Source: an uncultured Ruminococcus sp. (GTDB lineage Bacteria > Bacillota > Clostridia > Oscillospirales > Acutalibacteraceae). Taken from it: 64,000 nucleotides of DNA. Shown here piece by piece: positions 17,581-25,738 of the stretch. The first letter of the stretch is position 1, and each line of letters begins with the position of its first letter. Where the stretch lies: assembly GCA_902798755.1 (NCBI GenBank), contig CADBYC010000003.1, positions 1 to 64,000 of the forward strand, written 5' to 3'. The position numbers were made by a program, and so were the translations under genes. The notes beneath the pieces are model-generated. The model ran no database searches and was not told where the DNA came from. It saw only the letters and a list, made by a program, of their open reading frames with translations.

Positions 17581-18981
17581 TTATTTGCAAGAGTCAAAAT
17601 GTAAATCAAAATAAAAGATTTCCTGATTATGATTATCGTCGTCATCTACTATATAGCTCACTGACTTTGCAAACAGCTTTTTGTTTTTTGCCTTTGGCAC
17701 GATACAAAAGCCATTCGAATGTTTGTCAGGTTTTTGAGGATCCTTTGCGGAACGTGCATTGCAGAGAACCGTTGACATCGCGCTCAAACATGCTTTGCTC
17801 TCGGCAGCTGTGAACATGGTTTCCGTATTTTTAGTATATGAAGAAACAAATACAAAATCCACTTCCATTAGTTCTAACAAATTTTGGATTTCTTTCGCAT
17901 TGATATCCGCACAAATACAGTAAGCAATCCTTCCAAAAGATTCTATATCTATTAATGTGACATTCTTATCGTGCTTTATATCTTCGCGATAATAAATATC
18001 ATCGTGGTGAAAGTGATAATATGGTTCTTTCTTTTTTTGTCTCGCCAGAACCGTTCCCGAAGAACTCATAAGAGAAGAAATATTATTCTTATCAATCCAC
18101 GCACTCCCCAAAAAACAAAACTTCAAATGCTCAAAAGATTTTGGAGTACTTAGCAAAACATCCTTAACAAAATCTTCAGTCGTAGCATTCATAGCTAACT
18201 CAGGAAAAATAATAATGTCAGCAAGATTGTTATCAGCCTGGATGATAGAATTTTTGTATGCCTGATTTGAGATTTTCATTTTATAATCGCTGTAACTGAT
18301 TGAAAAAGTCCTTGCTCCATCATTAAAATGTGTCCTAAACCATGGGGATTGATAAAATGGAACAACAGCGATTTTGATGGATTCAGTAAATGTCTTTTTC
18401 CCAGAATAGCGATACACTACTGGCCTCATATCGCAAAGAAAAGATTCTTTTATAACCACAAAATTCTTGAAATACTTATTTACAGAGTCATTAAAAAACT
18501 GTATCGTTGTCCGTCCCGGATAAATTTTTTCTGAATTTAAAACAGCTGAAAAGAAGCTGCTCCGAGGTTTACGTAAATAGAGAAAATATGTATTATCTGT
18601 ACTCATGGGACCTTCGAATATAAGCGGCCTATCTTTGTCAAAAGCAATAATCTTGATTATAGCATCAATTCTTAATAATGTACAAAGGCAAAAAACGGGT
18701 AGAGGGACGGCTGTAGTTCCTGCCATATCAAGCCAATTTTGCTTCCATGCAATAAATCCTATCGTATGTGCAAATACTAAATAATCGACTAAATCGTCAA
18801 GCTTTTTCATTGCCTCAACATATTTTCCGTCTTCTTCAACTTCTTTTTCGTTCTGAAAACGATTATATGCTTTATGTAAATCACCTATACTGACGGAGTC
18901 CAAAAATTTGTAATTTTCGAGCACAAACGCATAAAGATCGCTTGACCTGCTGAAGTTATCTAAGGGATTATTTTTCAACAT
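17581..18981 (-). CDS. Carbon-nitrogen hydrolase (nitrilase-like) protein (466 aa)
   Basis: The C-terminal two thirds carry the nitrilase catalytic triad in order: Glu in DIIIFPELAM, Lys in the KKKEPY segment, and Cys in RIAYCICADI. An N-terminal helical extension of about 180 residues precedes it. Typical members hydrolyse amides or nitriles, but nitrilase domains also occur in defence proteins such as some DRT-type reverse transcriptases (family knowledge). It heads the operon. The ATG follows AGGAGGAAA, and the promoter carries a LexA box. A DNA-damage-induced defence or stress role is the best inference. Confidence 0.8.
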   Translation of the reverse strand: MLKNNPLDNFSRSSDLYAFVLENYKFLDSVSIGDLHKAYNRFQNEKEVEEDGKYVEAMKKLDDLVDYLVFAHTIGFIAWKQNWLDMAGTTAVPLPVFCLCTLLRIDAIIKIIAFDKDRPLIFEGPMSTDNTYFLYLRKPRSSFFSAVLNSEKIYPGRTTIQFFNDSVNKYFKNFVVIKESFLCDMRPVVYRYSGKKTFTESIKIAVVPFYQSPWFRTHFNDGARTFSISYSDYKMKISNQAYKNSIIQADNNLADIIIFPELAMNATTEDFVKDVLLSTPKSFEHLKFCFLGSAWIDKNNISSLMSSSGTVLARQKKKEPYYHFHHDDIYYREDIKHDKNVTLIDIESFGRIAYCICADINAKEIQNLLELMEVDFVFVSSYTKNTETMFTAAESKACLSAMSTVLCNARSAKDPQKPDKHSNGFCIVPKAKNKKLFAKSVSYIVDDDDNHNQEIFYFDLHFDSCK

Positions 18982-19049
18982 TTTCCTCCTTTCCGCATTT
19001 TCATCAACGAACCAATATGCTTTTACGCCGAAAACCAGTATCTATTTTT

Positions 19050-19079
19050 ATTATAGCATATAGAACATATGTTTGTCAA
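19050..19079 (-). promoter_or_regulatory. Promoter with LexA (SOS) box, nitrilase operon
   Basis: Minus-strand TTGACA (19079-19074), 18 bp, TATAAT (19055-19050). The spacer contains AGAACATATGTTTG on the plus strand (19062-19075), close to the Gram-positive LexA consensus CGAACATATGTTCG. The promoter is nearly identical to that of recQ at 21480-21509. Confidence 0.65.
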
Positions 19080-19184
19080 TGCGCTAGGGATCTATTTTTT
19101 TACAGTCTTTATCTATACTGATATGCTTTACATATCGATCATTAAGTATGATAAAAACATTATACTCTTTATTTTTTCTCAAAG

Positions 19185-19262
19185 AAATGCATATGTTTGT
19201 AGAATTTTGTCGAATCGGTTTGTAGGCAATATACGAATAATCATAAACAAACCTGTTAATCG
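19185..19262 (-). promoter_or_regulatory. Conserved upstream element, copy B
   Basis: Aligns over about 75 bp with 15633-15710, in the same orientation. It lies roughly 110 bp upstream of the SOS promoter and just beyond a minus-strand TATAAT (19164-19159). Confidence 0.5.
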
Positions 19263-19333
19263 CGCTAAATGCCCTGATAATCCGATTTATCTGATAAGCT
19301 CTGCACTCTCATTTTTGATATTTTTTCATTTGA

Positions 19334-19360
19334 AAAGGCACATCGCTATGATGTGCCTTT
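19334..19360 (-). terminator. Terminator downstream of recQ and its coupled ORF
   Basis: Perfect 11-bp stem AAAGGCACATC/GATGTGCCTTT with a 5-base loop, T-rich on both sides. Confidence 0.7.
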
Positions 19361-19433
19361 CCGTTTATTGTGTCCTTTGTTTTTTCATTTGTTATAGCGT
19401 ACTCACACAGTGTTTTGTTGACCAGGGCAAGTC

Positions 19434-19634
19434 CTACTCGTCTTCACTCTCATCGCTTTCTTCATTTTCATCGTCCAGTGATTCCAGAATCTCCATCAGC
19501 GTAGATATCCGATCATAAAGAATACTCAGAGCGCTTGCAAGCACTGCCAATTTTCCGCCTTTATCATCAATGGCGTCCAATAAAGAAATCAAACAATCAA
19601 TAACTGCATTGTATGATAATGAACGTGGAATCAA
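19434..19634 (-). CDS. Acidic micro-protein coupled to recQ (66 aa)
   Basis: The 66-residue protein is helical, with a hydrophobic middle and a strongly acidic tail (DDENEESDESEDE). Its ATG overlaps the recQ stop by 4 bases (ATGA), so translation is coupled. An acidic tail on a protein made with a helicase suggests a binding partner, DNA mimic or regulator of RecQ; this is inference. Confidence 0.65.
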   Translation of the reverse strand: MIPRSLSYNAVIDCLISLLDAIDDKGGKLAVLASALSILYDRISTLMEILESLDDENEESDESEDE

Positions 19635-21451
19635 TGATCCTTTAAACGATATTCTTTGATGACCGCTATAAACTGTTCTCCATACAGTCTCAGCTTTGTT
19701 TCACCAACGCCGTTGACCGCCAGGAATTCTTCATCTGTAACAGGCAGCTTGCGGCACATATCGTGCAGCGCAGAATCCGAAAAAATTACGAATGCGGGCA
19801 CCCCACGCTTTATGGCTATCATCAAACGGACTACCTGCAGCGCTTTAAACAATTCTGAATCTAAAGTAGTATCTGTTGATTTTTTCATAGATGTTTTTAC
19901 TATCAGCGTTTCTCTCGCCTGTACCTGTGCTTTTCCTTTCAGCACCAGCCACCCCGCGTCCGTGACCTTCAGGATCGGTCTGCCGACGCCGACATACTCG
20001 ATATAACCCTGTTCCTCAAGATTATCGATCAGCGCCTTGATCTTCTTCGGCTTAACATCCTCCATGATCGCATAGGTAGACTGTCTGTCCAATTTGAAGT
20101 TGATGACCTGCGAAGTCACCTTTCCTTTTAAGACGTCGCATATCGCCTGCGCACCGAACCGCTGACCGGTTCTGATGATACAGGACAGTATCTTTTGTGC
20201 CTCCACCGTCACATCAACCATTTGATAACGCGTACAGCAATTTGAGCATTTATCACAGCTGTCCTTTGCCGTGTCGCCGAAATAGCGAAGCATATACGCC
20301 CTGAGGCATCCTTGCGTTTTACAATAGGATATCATCACGCTCAGGCGTTCCTCCTGTTTCTTTCTGAACGCCTCGTTCTGCTCATCCGTCAGTTCAGGAT
20401 TCGGCTCCGTATTCTCAATAAACCAACGCGCTGTATCGATATCCTGCTGACCAAACATCAAAATGCAGTCGGCGTCCTCGCCGTCACGTCCCGCGCGCCC
20501 CGCCTCCTGATAATAACTCTCCAGATCCTGCGGCATATTATAATGGATGACGTATCTCACATCCGACTTGTCGATCCCCATCCCGAAGGCATTGGTCGCG
20601 ACCATGATCCGCTTGCGGTCATAGACAAAATCATCCTGATTCTTCCTGCGTTCCTCATCCTCCAACCCGGCATGGTATCGCGTGGCTGAGAAGCCTTTAT
20701 CACAAAGTGATTTGCAGACCTCTTCCACTCGTTTGCGTGTAGAGCAATAAATGATGCCCGTCTCCCCTGTTCGCTCTCTCACCAACCGAAGCAGCTCCTG
20801 CGGCTTACTGCTCGGCCGAATAACGGAGAAAAACAGATTCGGTCTGTCAAAACCGGTCGTCACCTCAGCGGGCGAATTTAATCGGAGGATCCGCTTGATA
20901 TCCTGCTTGACTTCCGGCGTCGCCGTCGCGGTGAAGGCGCCGATGGTAGGACGAGTCGGCAATTTCTCGATAAACTCAGTGATATTCAGATAGCTTGGAC
21001 GAAAATCCTGTCCCCATTGCGACACGCAATGCGCTTCATCCACAGCGATCAGCGAGATCGGCAACTGCCTTGCAACTCTCACAAATATTCCTGTGTTCAA
21101 TCTTTCGGGAGCGACATAGATGATTTTGTAGCTTCCCTGTGCCATATTGGACAGCGCCTTATCGAACTGCGCGTCCGTCAGCGAACGGTTCAAATACGCA
21201 GCCTTCACCCCTTGTGCGGTCAATGCGTTGACCTGATCCTTCATCAATGAAATGAGCGGTGAGATCACCAAGGTCACACCGCTGAGCATCAATGCGGGTA
21301 TCTGATAACACAAGGATTTTCCCGCGCCTGTCGGCATGATCGCCAGCACATCCTTTTTTGATAGCAACGCGTCGACGATCTCTTCCTGTCCCTCGCGAAA
21401 GGTCCGATATCCAAATACGCTTTCCAATACCTGAAACTTTTCCCCGATCAT
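19631..21451 (-). CDS. recQ: ATP-dependent DNA helicase RecQ
   Basis: 606 residues. Walker A (MPTGAGKSLCYQIPA), DEAH box (AVDEAHCVSQWGQDFR), motif VI (YYQEAGRAGRDG), zinc-binding RQC cysteines (CLRAYMLRYFG...CDKCSNCC), winged helix, and C-terminal HRDC domain (FAALN-type core ...LAVNGVGETKLRLYG). It unwinds recombination and replication intermediates 3'-5'. The ribosome site is weak (GGTGATGAT). The promoter has a LexA box, so induction by DNA damage is expected. It is AT- and gene-neighbourhood-consistent with either chromosomal or accessory RecQ. Confidence 0.95.
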   Translation of the reverse strand: MIGEKFQVLESVFGYRTFREGQEEIVDALLSKKDVLAIMPTGAGKSLCYQIPALMLSGVTLVISPLISLMKDQVNALTAQGVKAAYLNRSLTDAQFDKALSNMAQGSYKIIYVAPERLNTGIFVRVARQLPISLIAVDEAHCVSQWGQDFRPSYLNITEFIEKLPTRPTIGAFTATATPEVKQDIKRILRLNSPAEVTTGFDRPNLFFSVIRPSSKPQELLRLVRERTGETGIIYCSTRKRVEEVCKSLCDKGFSATRYHAGLEDEERRKNQDDFVYDRKRIMVATNAFGMGIDKSDVRYVIHYNMPQDLESYYQEAGRAGRDGEDADCILMFGQQDIDTARWFIENTEPNPELTDEQNEAFRKKQEERLSVMISYCKTQGCLRAYMLRYFGDTAKDSCDKCSNCCTRYQMVDVTVEAQKILSCIIRTGQRFGAQAICDVLKGKVTSQVINFKLDRQSTYAIMEDVKPKKIKALIDNLEEQGYIEYVGVGRPILKVTDAGWLVLKGKAQVQARETLIVKTSMKKSTDTTLDSELFKALQVVRLMIAIKRGVPAFVIFSDSALHDMCRKLPVTDEEFLAVNGVGETKLRLYGEQFIAVIKEYRLKDH

Positions 21452-21479
21452 ATCATCACCGTCCGAATTTTCTGATTTG

Positions 21480-21509
21480 ATTATAGCATATAGAATATAT
21501 GTTCGTCAA
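21480..21509 (-). promoter_or_regulatory. recQ promoter with LexA box
   Basis: Minus-strand TTGACG (21509-21504), 18 bp, TATAAT (21485-21480). Plus-strand AGAATATATGTTCG (21492-21505) in the spacer is a LexA-box variant. Nearly identical to the promoter at 19050-19079. Confidence 0.65.
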
Positions 21510-21713
21510 TGCTCCGCCGAAAATTCTGTACTTCAATGGAGATATTTGAAGAGTTCAAGCAAATATGTTTTCTCAACCCGATTCCGAGAAGCAAATATTC
21601 ACACTGCACAATTAAATGCGGCGGGATCTACTGCAGAGATTTTCGTCATAACACGAAGTTGGAAGATCTGACCTACGCCTCCAACTTGTAAATAGTATAA
21701 AAAATCTTTCCGC

Positions 21714-21780
21714 TATCGGCAAAAACATATGCTTTTCAATGACAGAAATATTGATTTTTTTGCCGATAATGTAGTATACT
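21714..21780 (+). promoter_or_regulatory. fic promoter with perfect 12-bp inverted repeat operator
   Basis: TATCGGCAAAAA (21714-21725) and TTTTTGCCGATA (21757-21768) are perfect inverted copies with a 43-bp centre spacing, about four helical turns. The promoter is TTGATT (21751-21756), 18 bp, TATACT (21775-21780), so the right half-site fills the spacer. This suggests autoregulation by the Fic protein's own N-terminal helix-turn-helix. Confidence 0.55.
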
Positions 21781-21815
21781 ATCCATAAAGAACTCATTGT
21801 CAGAAGGTCGAGCGT

Positions 21816-22721
21816 ATGAAGTATATCTCAGTAGCGGAAGCCGCAAAGCGTTGGGGAATCTCAGAAAGAAGCGTAAGGAATTATTGCGCAAACGGAAGGA
21901 TTCCGGATGCTTTTCTTACAGGCAAGACCTGGAACGTCCCCGAAACCGCCGTCAAACCTGAGAGAGCCAATAAGCATAAAGATGAATCTCATGATTTGCT
22001 TTCTTTTTTGAAAGCGGAAAAAAAAGCAAAGCTTCACGGCGGGATCTATCATAAGATTCAGATAGATTTGACATACAATTCCAATCATATCGAGGGCAGT
22101 CGACTGACGCATGATCAGACGCGGTATATCTTTGAAACCAACACCATCGGGATCACAGAGTCCGTAAAGGTCGATGATATCGTTGAAACGGCAAATCACT
22201 TCAAGTGTATCGATATGATAATCGACAGTGCAACCTATGCGCTGAGCGAGAGCTTTATCAAGCAGCTTCATATGGTACTGAAAAGCGGAACAACAGATTC
22301 GAGACTCGATTGGTTTGCTGTGGGTGATTATAAGAAGGTTCCAAATGAGGTTAGCGGTAAAGACACGACCGCTCCCGAGAATGTTGCCAAAGAGATGAAA
22401 GCGTTGATTGCAGATTACAACAATTTCAAGGAGAAGAGCTTTGACGATCTGCTGGATTTTCATTATCGATTTGAATCGATCCATCCATTTCAGGACGGCA
22501 ACGGAAGAGTGGGCAGACTGATTCTGTTCAAGGAGTGTCTGAGGAATGGGATCGTCCCATTTATCATATCTGATGATTTGAAGATGTTCTATTATCGAGG
22601 TCTGAAAAACTGGAAAGACGAACGCGGTTATTTAAGGGATACCTGCCTGACAGCACAGGATCGATTCAAAGTAGTTTTGGATTATTTTAAGATACCATAC
22701 AAAGACGAATCTGTTGATTGA
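21816..22721 (+). CDS. Fic-domain AMPylase-type protein with N-terminal helix-turn-helix
   Basis: 301 residues. Residues 1-50 (VAEAAKRWGISERSVRNYC...IP) are an excisionase/MerR-like helix-turn-helix. The Fic core motif HPFQDGNGRVGR is complete near residue 225, so transferase activity (usually AMP transfer to a hydroxyl) is possible. The inhibitory motif SNHIEG ((S/T)xxxE(G/N)) is present on an N-terminal helix, giving class II self-inhibition. The same N-terminal domain is fused to the ATPase/nuclease at 51963-53825. Monocistronic with a palindromic operator. Confidence 0.9.
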   Translation: MKYISVAEAAKRWGISERSVRNYCANGRIPDAFLTGKTWNVPETAVKPERANKHKDESHDLLSFLKAEKKAKLHGGIYHKIQIDLTYNSNHIEGSRLTHDQTRYIFETNTIGITESVKVDDIVETANHFKCIDMIIDSATYALSESFIKQLHMVLKSGTTDSRLDWFAVGDYKKVPNEVSGKDTTAPENVAKEMKALIADYNNFKEKSFDDLLDFHYRFESIHPFQDGNGRVGRLILFKECLRNGIVPFIISDDLKMFYYRGLKNWKDERGYLRDTCLTAQDRFKVVLDYFKIPYKDESVD

Positions 22722-23223
22722 TAAAAATACCTTTTTACAAGGTCGTTACAGAGTGTCATAAAACGGGATTCAGGCAAAAAGACAGCCTCCGGGATTATGT
22801 AAAATAAAGTGTGTAAGTTAGAAAAACAGCTTGCACACTTTTTTCTATTTCTGCCGAGTGTGCTGCAATGAAAGAATGGACAGAAGCAGAGATTTAATAT
22901 ACTAATGAAGGCACGACAGTTTCAGGTTTAAAAACGATTCGGTTGAGGGAGCTGCTTTAGAGCGGCAGTCGTCCGGCGTTCCACGGCGCAGGATCCGAAC
23001 TAATACTAAATTCAAATAAAACCCTTTAACATCTGTTGCGGAGAATTCCGTATCACTTTGTTGTCGGACTTGACAGTCGCCAGCCTGCCTGCGCCCTCCG
23101 CCGCGTTCTACGAAATTCTCCGCTAACATCTTATTTAAGCTTTTTATTTGAAATTTGTATATATTACCTACTGATTCGGAATAAAATGCGACCTATCGGT
23201 CACACTAAGCATGAGGTGAAACT
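22722..23223. other. Intergenic region with large nested inverted repeat
   Basis: 502 bp. The first 180 bp hold nothing clear. From about 22920 the sequence turns GC-rich and leads into the nested inverted repeat at 23009-23155. An open frame on the minus strand (22902-23129) crosses the repeat and is not accepted as a gene. Confidence 0.5.
23009..23155. repeat. Nested inverted repeat (large stem-loop)
   Basis: Inner arms TGTTGCGGAGAATTCCGTA (23034-23052) and its near-inverse (23109-23128, one bulge and one mismatch) enclose a 56-base GC-rich loop. Outer arms AATTCAAATAAAA (23009-23021) and its inverse (23142-23155, one bulge) enclose the whole. It may be a MITE, a structured RNA, or an attenuator ahead of the operon at 23224. 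Confidence 0.5.
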
Positions 23224-23499
23224 ATGGCAAAACAAGGAATGAAAAGAGAAGAACGAATGCATACCAAGCCCCGCAACGAACAGGCGGCTGTTCCCGAGAT
23301 TCAGGGAAAGGCAAAGCACGGAAAGGAAAAGGTCAACCCCATCATTGCGGGGACAGAAGCTCCCGCTCAAAAGGTGTACCACACGACACCTCACACGCAC
23401 GAAAAGCCGATCTCCGAGGTTTATAAGGAGATCAACACCGACCTTGCGCGGGATAATCTAGAGAACGATATCCCTGACGCGGACTTGCGGGATCTATGA
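23224..23499 (+). CDS. Small basic protein heading the DUF421 operon (91 aa)
   Basis: 91 hydrophilic residues rich in Lys, His and Pro, with a conserved-looking C-terminal segment (VYKEINTDLARDNLENDIPD). No domain recognised. GAGGTGAAACT precedes the ATG. The stop overlaps the DUF421 start (ATGA). A decayed copy keeping the leader and this C-terminal segment occurs at 44023-44135, showing that the segment is a real, once-duplicated coding sequence. Confidence 0.75.
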   Translation: MAKQGMKREERMHTKPRNEQAAVPEIQGKAKHGKEKVNPIIAGTEAPAQKVYHTTPHTHEKPISEVYKEINTDLARDNLENDIPDADLRDL

Positions 23500-24188
23500 T
23501 GGAAGTCCTGCAAGTCGTTCTCGCATCGCTGTTCTCAGCGGTGATCCTGTTCATCATTGCAAAAGTCATCGGGCATAAGCAGGTCGCGCAGCTGGAATTC
23601 TTCGACTACATCACGGGCATCACCATCGGCTCAATCGCCGCGGAGCTGGCGACCACCTTGGACAAGCCATGGTGGAAACCGACCATTTCCATGATCGTAT
23701 TCGGTTCGATCACGGTGACTCTGAGTATCATCACGCGCAGATTCGCGAGAAGCCGGAAATTCATCAATGGTACACCCACCATCATACTGAACGACGGCAA
23801 GCTGTACCGTGAGAACATGAAAAAGGCAAAGCTCGAACTGAGCGAATTTCTGCTCCTATGCCGTCAGGAGGGTTACTTCAATCTGAACGATATTCAGACT
23901 GCTGTCTTTGAATACAACGGTAAGCTGTCGATCCTTCCGAAAAGCGCCAAACGTCCGCTGAACCCAGAGGACATGGAGCTGAATCCCAAGCCCGAACACA
24001 TCGGTACGGAGATCATCATGGACGGCAGAGTAATGTATGATAATCTCAAACGAAAAGGGCTGAATGATGACTGGCTCCAAAAAGAGCTGAAAAAGCAGGG
24101 ATATAATAAAGCCAAGGAAATATTCCTCGGCATCTGCTATGACGAGAATCAACTGACCCTGTTCCCTATGAAGGATGGTAGCAAATGA
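23496..24188 (+). CDS. DUF421 (YetF-type) membrane protein
   Basis: 230 residues. The N-terminal half has three hydrophobic segments, with the DUF421 motif DYITGITIGSIAAELA between them. The C-terminal half is the soluble beta-alpha DUF421 domain (IILNDGKLYRENMKKAKL...ELSEFLLLCRQEGYFNL). In Bacillales and Clostridia such proteins accompany spore-germination spoVA-type loci. Overlaps both neighbours by 4 bases, so it is translationally coupled. Confidence 0.9.
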   Translation: MMEVLQVVLASLFSAVILFIIAKVIGHKQVAQLEFFDYITGITIGSIAAELATTLDKPWWKPTISMIVFGSITVTLSIITRRFARSRKFINGTPTIILNDGKLYRENMKKAKLELSEFLLLCRQEGYFNLNDIQTAVFEYNGKLSILPKSAKRPLNPEDMELNPKPEHIGTEIIMDGRVMYDNLKRKGLNDDWLQKELKKQGYNKAKEIFLGICYDENQLTLFPMKDGSK

Positions 24189-25480
24189 AATCTGTATGGC
24201 AAAACACAGTGCAACTCCCGCGCTTTCCGCAATTAAATAAGGATATCCATACCGACGTACTGATCATCGGCGGAGGAATCGCAGGAATTCTGACCGCGTA
24301 CTATCTGCACCAAGCTGGCGTAAAGTATGTGCTTGTTGAAAAGAATACGATCTGCTCAGGAACAACGCAGAACACCACCGCGAAAATAACCTATCAGCAC
24401 GGTCTGAATTACCATCAAATTCTAAAGAGCTATGGTACGTATGCGGCTCAGCAATACTTGACCGCTAATAAAAGAGCGTTTGAACAGTATGCCGCACTAT
24501 GCCGATCGATCGACTGCTATTACGAAGAAAAAGATAACTACGTTTACAGTACCAACAACCGCAAAAAGCTGGATGATGAAATGGAAGCCTTACATCGGAT
24601 CGGGTATCAAGCAGAACTGTGTGAAAATCCCAATATTCCCATCAAAACGATGGGTGCGGTGAAATTCCCACGTCAAGCGCAATTCCATCCGCTGAAATTC
24701 CTTTCCGTTGTCGCCAAAGGATTAATCATCTACGAGCACACCTTCGTCCGTGAAATGATCGGCAACACAGCGATCACCGATCAAGGTACTATCAACGCAA
24801 ACCACGTGGTCGTAACCACACATTTCCCGTTCATCAACAAGCACGGCAGTTATTTTCTCAAGCTCTATCAGCACCGCTCCTATGTCATTGCACTCAACAA
24901 CGCACAGGATGTCAACGGTATGTATGTTGACGAATGTCGCACAGGTTTATCCTTTCGCATCCACAGTGATCTGCTTTTGCTCGGAGGAGGAGGTCACCGC
25001 ACAGGTCACAAGGGCGGCAATTGGAATGAACTGCGCGAATTCGCCAAAAGGGTTTATCCTCATTCGACTGAACAATACCGCTGGGCAGCGCAGGACTGTA
25101 TAAGTCTTGACGACATCCCGTATATCGGTCAATATTCAAAGCGCACCCATCATCTTTATGTCGCCAGCGGCTTCAACAAGTGGGGCATGACCGGTGCTAT
25201 GACCGCAGCAATGATACTCACGGATAGGATCCTTGGAAAACAAAACGACTGTGCCGATGTATTCGACCCGTCAAGAAGTATTCTCAAACCGCAGCTATTA
25301 GTCAACGGATTCGAAGCGACAAAAAATCTGTTGACCATCTCAAAGAAGCGTTGTCCGCACCTCGGCTGCGCGTTGAAATGGAACAGCGCTGAACACTCAT
25401 GGGACTGCGCCTGTCACGGCTCGCGTTTTGACGAGAACGGCAAAGTCCTCGATAACCCCGCTAACGGCGATCTGAAATAA
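24185..25480 (+). CDS. FAD-dependent oxidoreductase with C-terminal Rieske [2Fe-2S] domain
   Basis: 431 residues. An N-terminal dinucleotide fold (VLIIGGGIAGILTAYYL) and DAO-family body are followed by a Rieske module with both ligand pairs, CPHLGC and CACHGSRF. Such fusions transfer electrons from a flavin-bound substrate to an iron-sulphur cluster; the substrate is unknown. Starts within the DUF421 stop (ATGA). It is unusually short at the C-terminus, ending ANGDLK. A broken copy of its tail lies at 31289-31455. Confidence 0.92.
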   Translation: MKSVWQNTVQLPRFPQLNKDIHTDVLIIGGGIAGILTAYYLHQAGVKYVLVEKNTICSGTTQNTTAKITYQHGLNYHQILKSYGTYAAQQYLTANKRAFEQYAALCRSIDCYYEEKDNYVYSTNNRKKLDDEMEALHRIGYQAELCENPNIPIKTMGAVKFPRQAQFHPLKFLSVVAKGLIIYEHTFVREMIGNTAITDQGTINANHVVVTTHFPFINKHGSYFLKLYQHRSYVIALNNAQDVNGMYVDECRTGLSFRIHSDLLLLGGGGHRTGHKGGNWNELREFAKRVYPHSTEQYRWAAQDCISLDDIPYIGQYSKRTHHLYVASGFNKWGMTGAMTAAMILTDRILGKQNDCADVFDPSRSILKPQLLVNGFEATKNLLTISKKRCPHLGCALKWNSAEHSWDCACHGSRFDENGKVLDNPANGDLK

Positions 25481-25588
25481 AATTGCACATAACAGATTCT
25501 TGACAGAACCCAATACTATTGAAAAACATATTATCTAAAAACCGGATATCTTACTCAATAATCCTTTGTTTGCACATGATAAACAACA

Positions 25589-25632
25589 AACGCGCAGCTA
25601 AACAAAAAGCAATTATAGTTCAGCTGCGCGTT
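25589..25632 (+). terminator. Terminator-like hairpin after the DUF421 operon
   Basis: AACGCGCAGCT (25589-25599) pairs perfectly with AGCTGCGCGTT (25622-25632) around a 22-base AT-rich loop. Confidence 0.5.
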
Positions 25633-25738
25633 CTATTGCAAATAACATATTCTGTTTTCTGTAACATATTATCCGATTCCGCTTTTGCATTACAGAAGTC
25701 GGATAAATAGTATATCTATCATTCAAGAAATGATATAA

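Larger units (their letters stand above)
18982..19433. other. Nitrilase-operon leader and recQ-unit terminator region
   Basis: 452 bp with a LexA-box promoter (19050-19079), the conserved element copy B (19185-19262), and the terminator of the recQ unit (19334-19360). No gene seen. Confidence 0.6.
21452..21815. other. recQ-fic divergent regulatory region
   Basis: 364 bp. Holds the SOS promoter of recQ (21480-21509), about 200 bp of AT-rich sequence with no supported gene, and the fic promoter with its inverted repeat (21714-21780). Confidence 0.6.

Noticed and set aside
22902-23129. 75-codon minus-strand frame
   Set aside because: Overlaps the long inverted repeat, which explains its open frame; no ribosome site; GC skew follows the repeat.
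25519-25710. 63-codon plus-strand frame after the Rieske gene
   Set aside because: Runs through the terminator-like stem at 25589-25632 and has no ribosome site.
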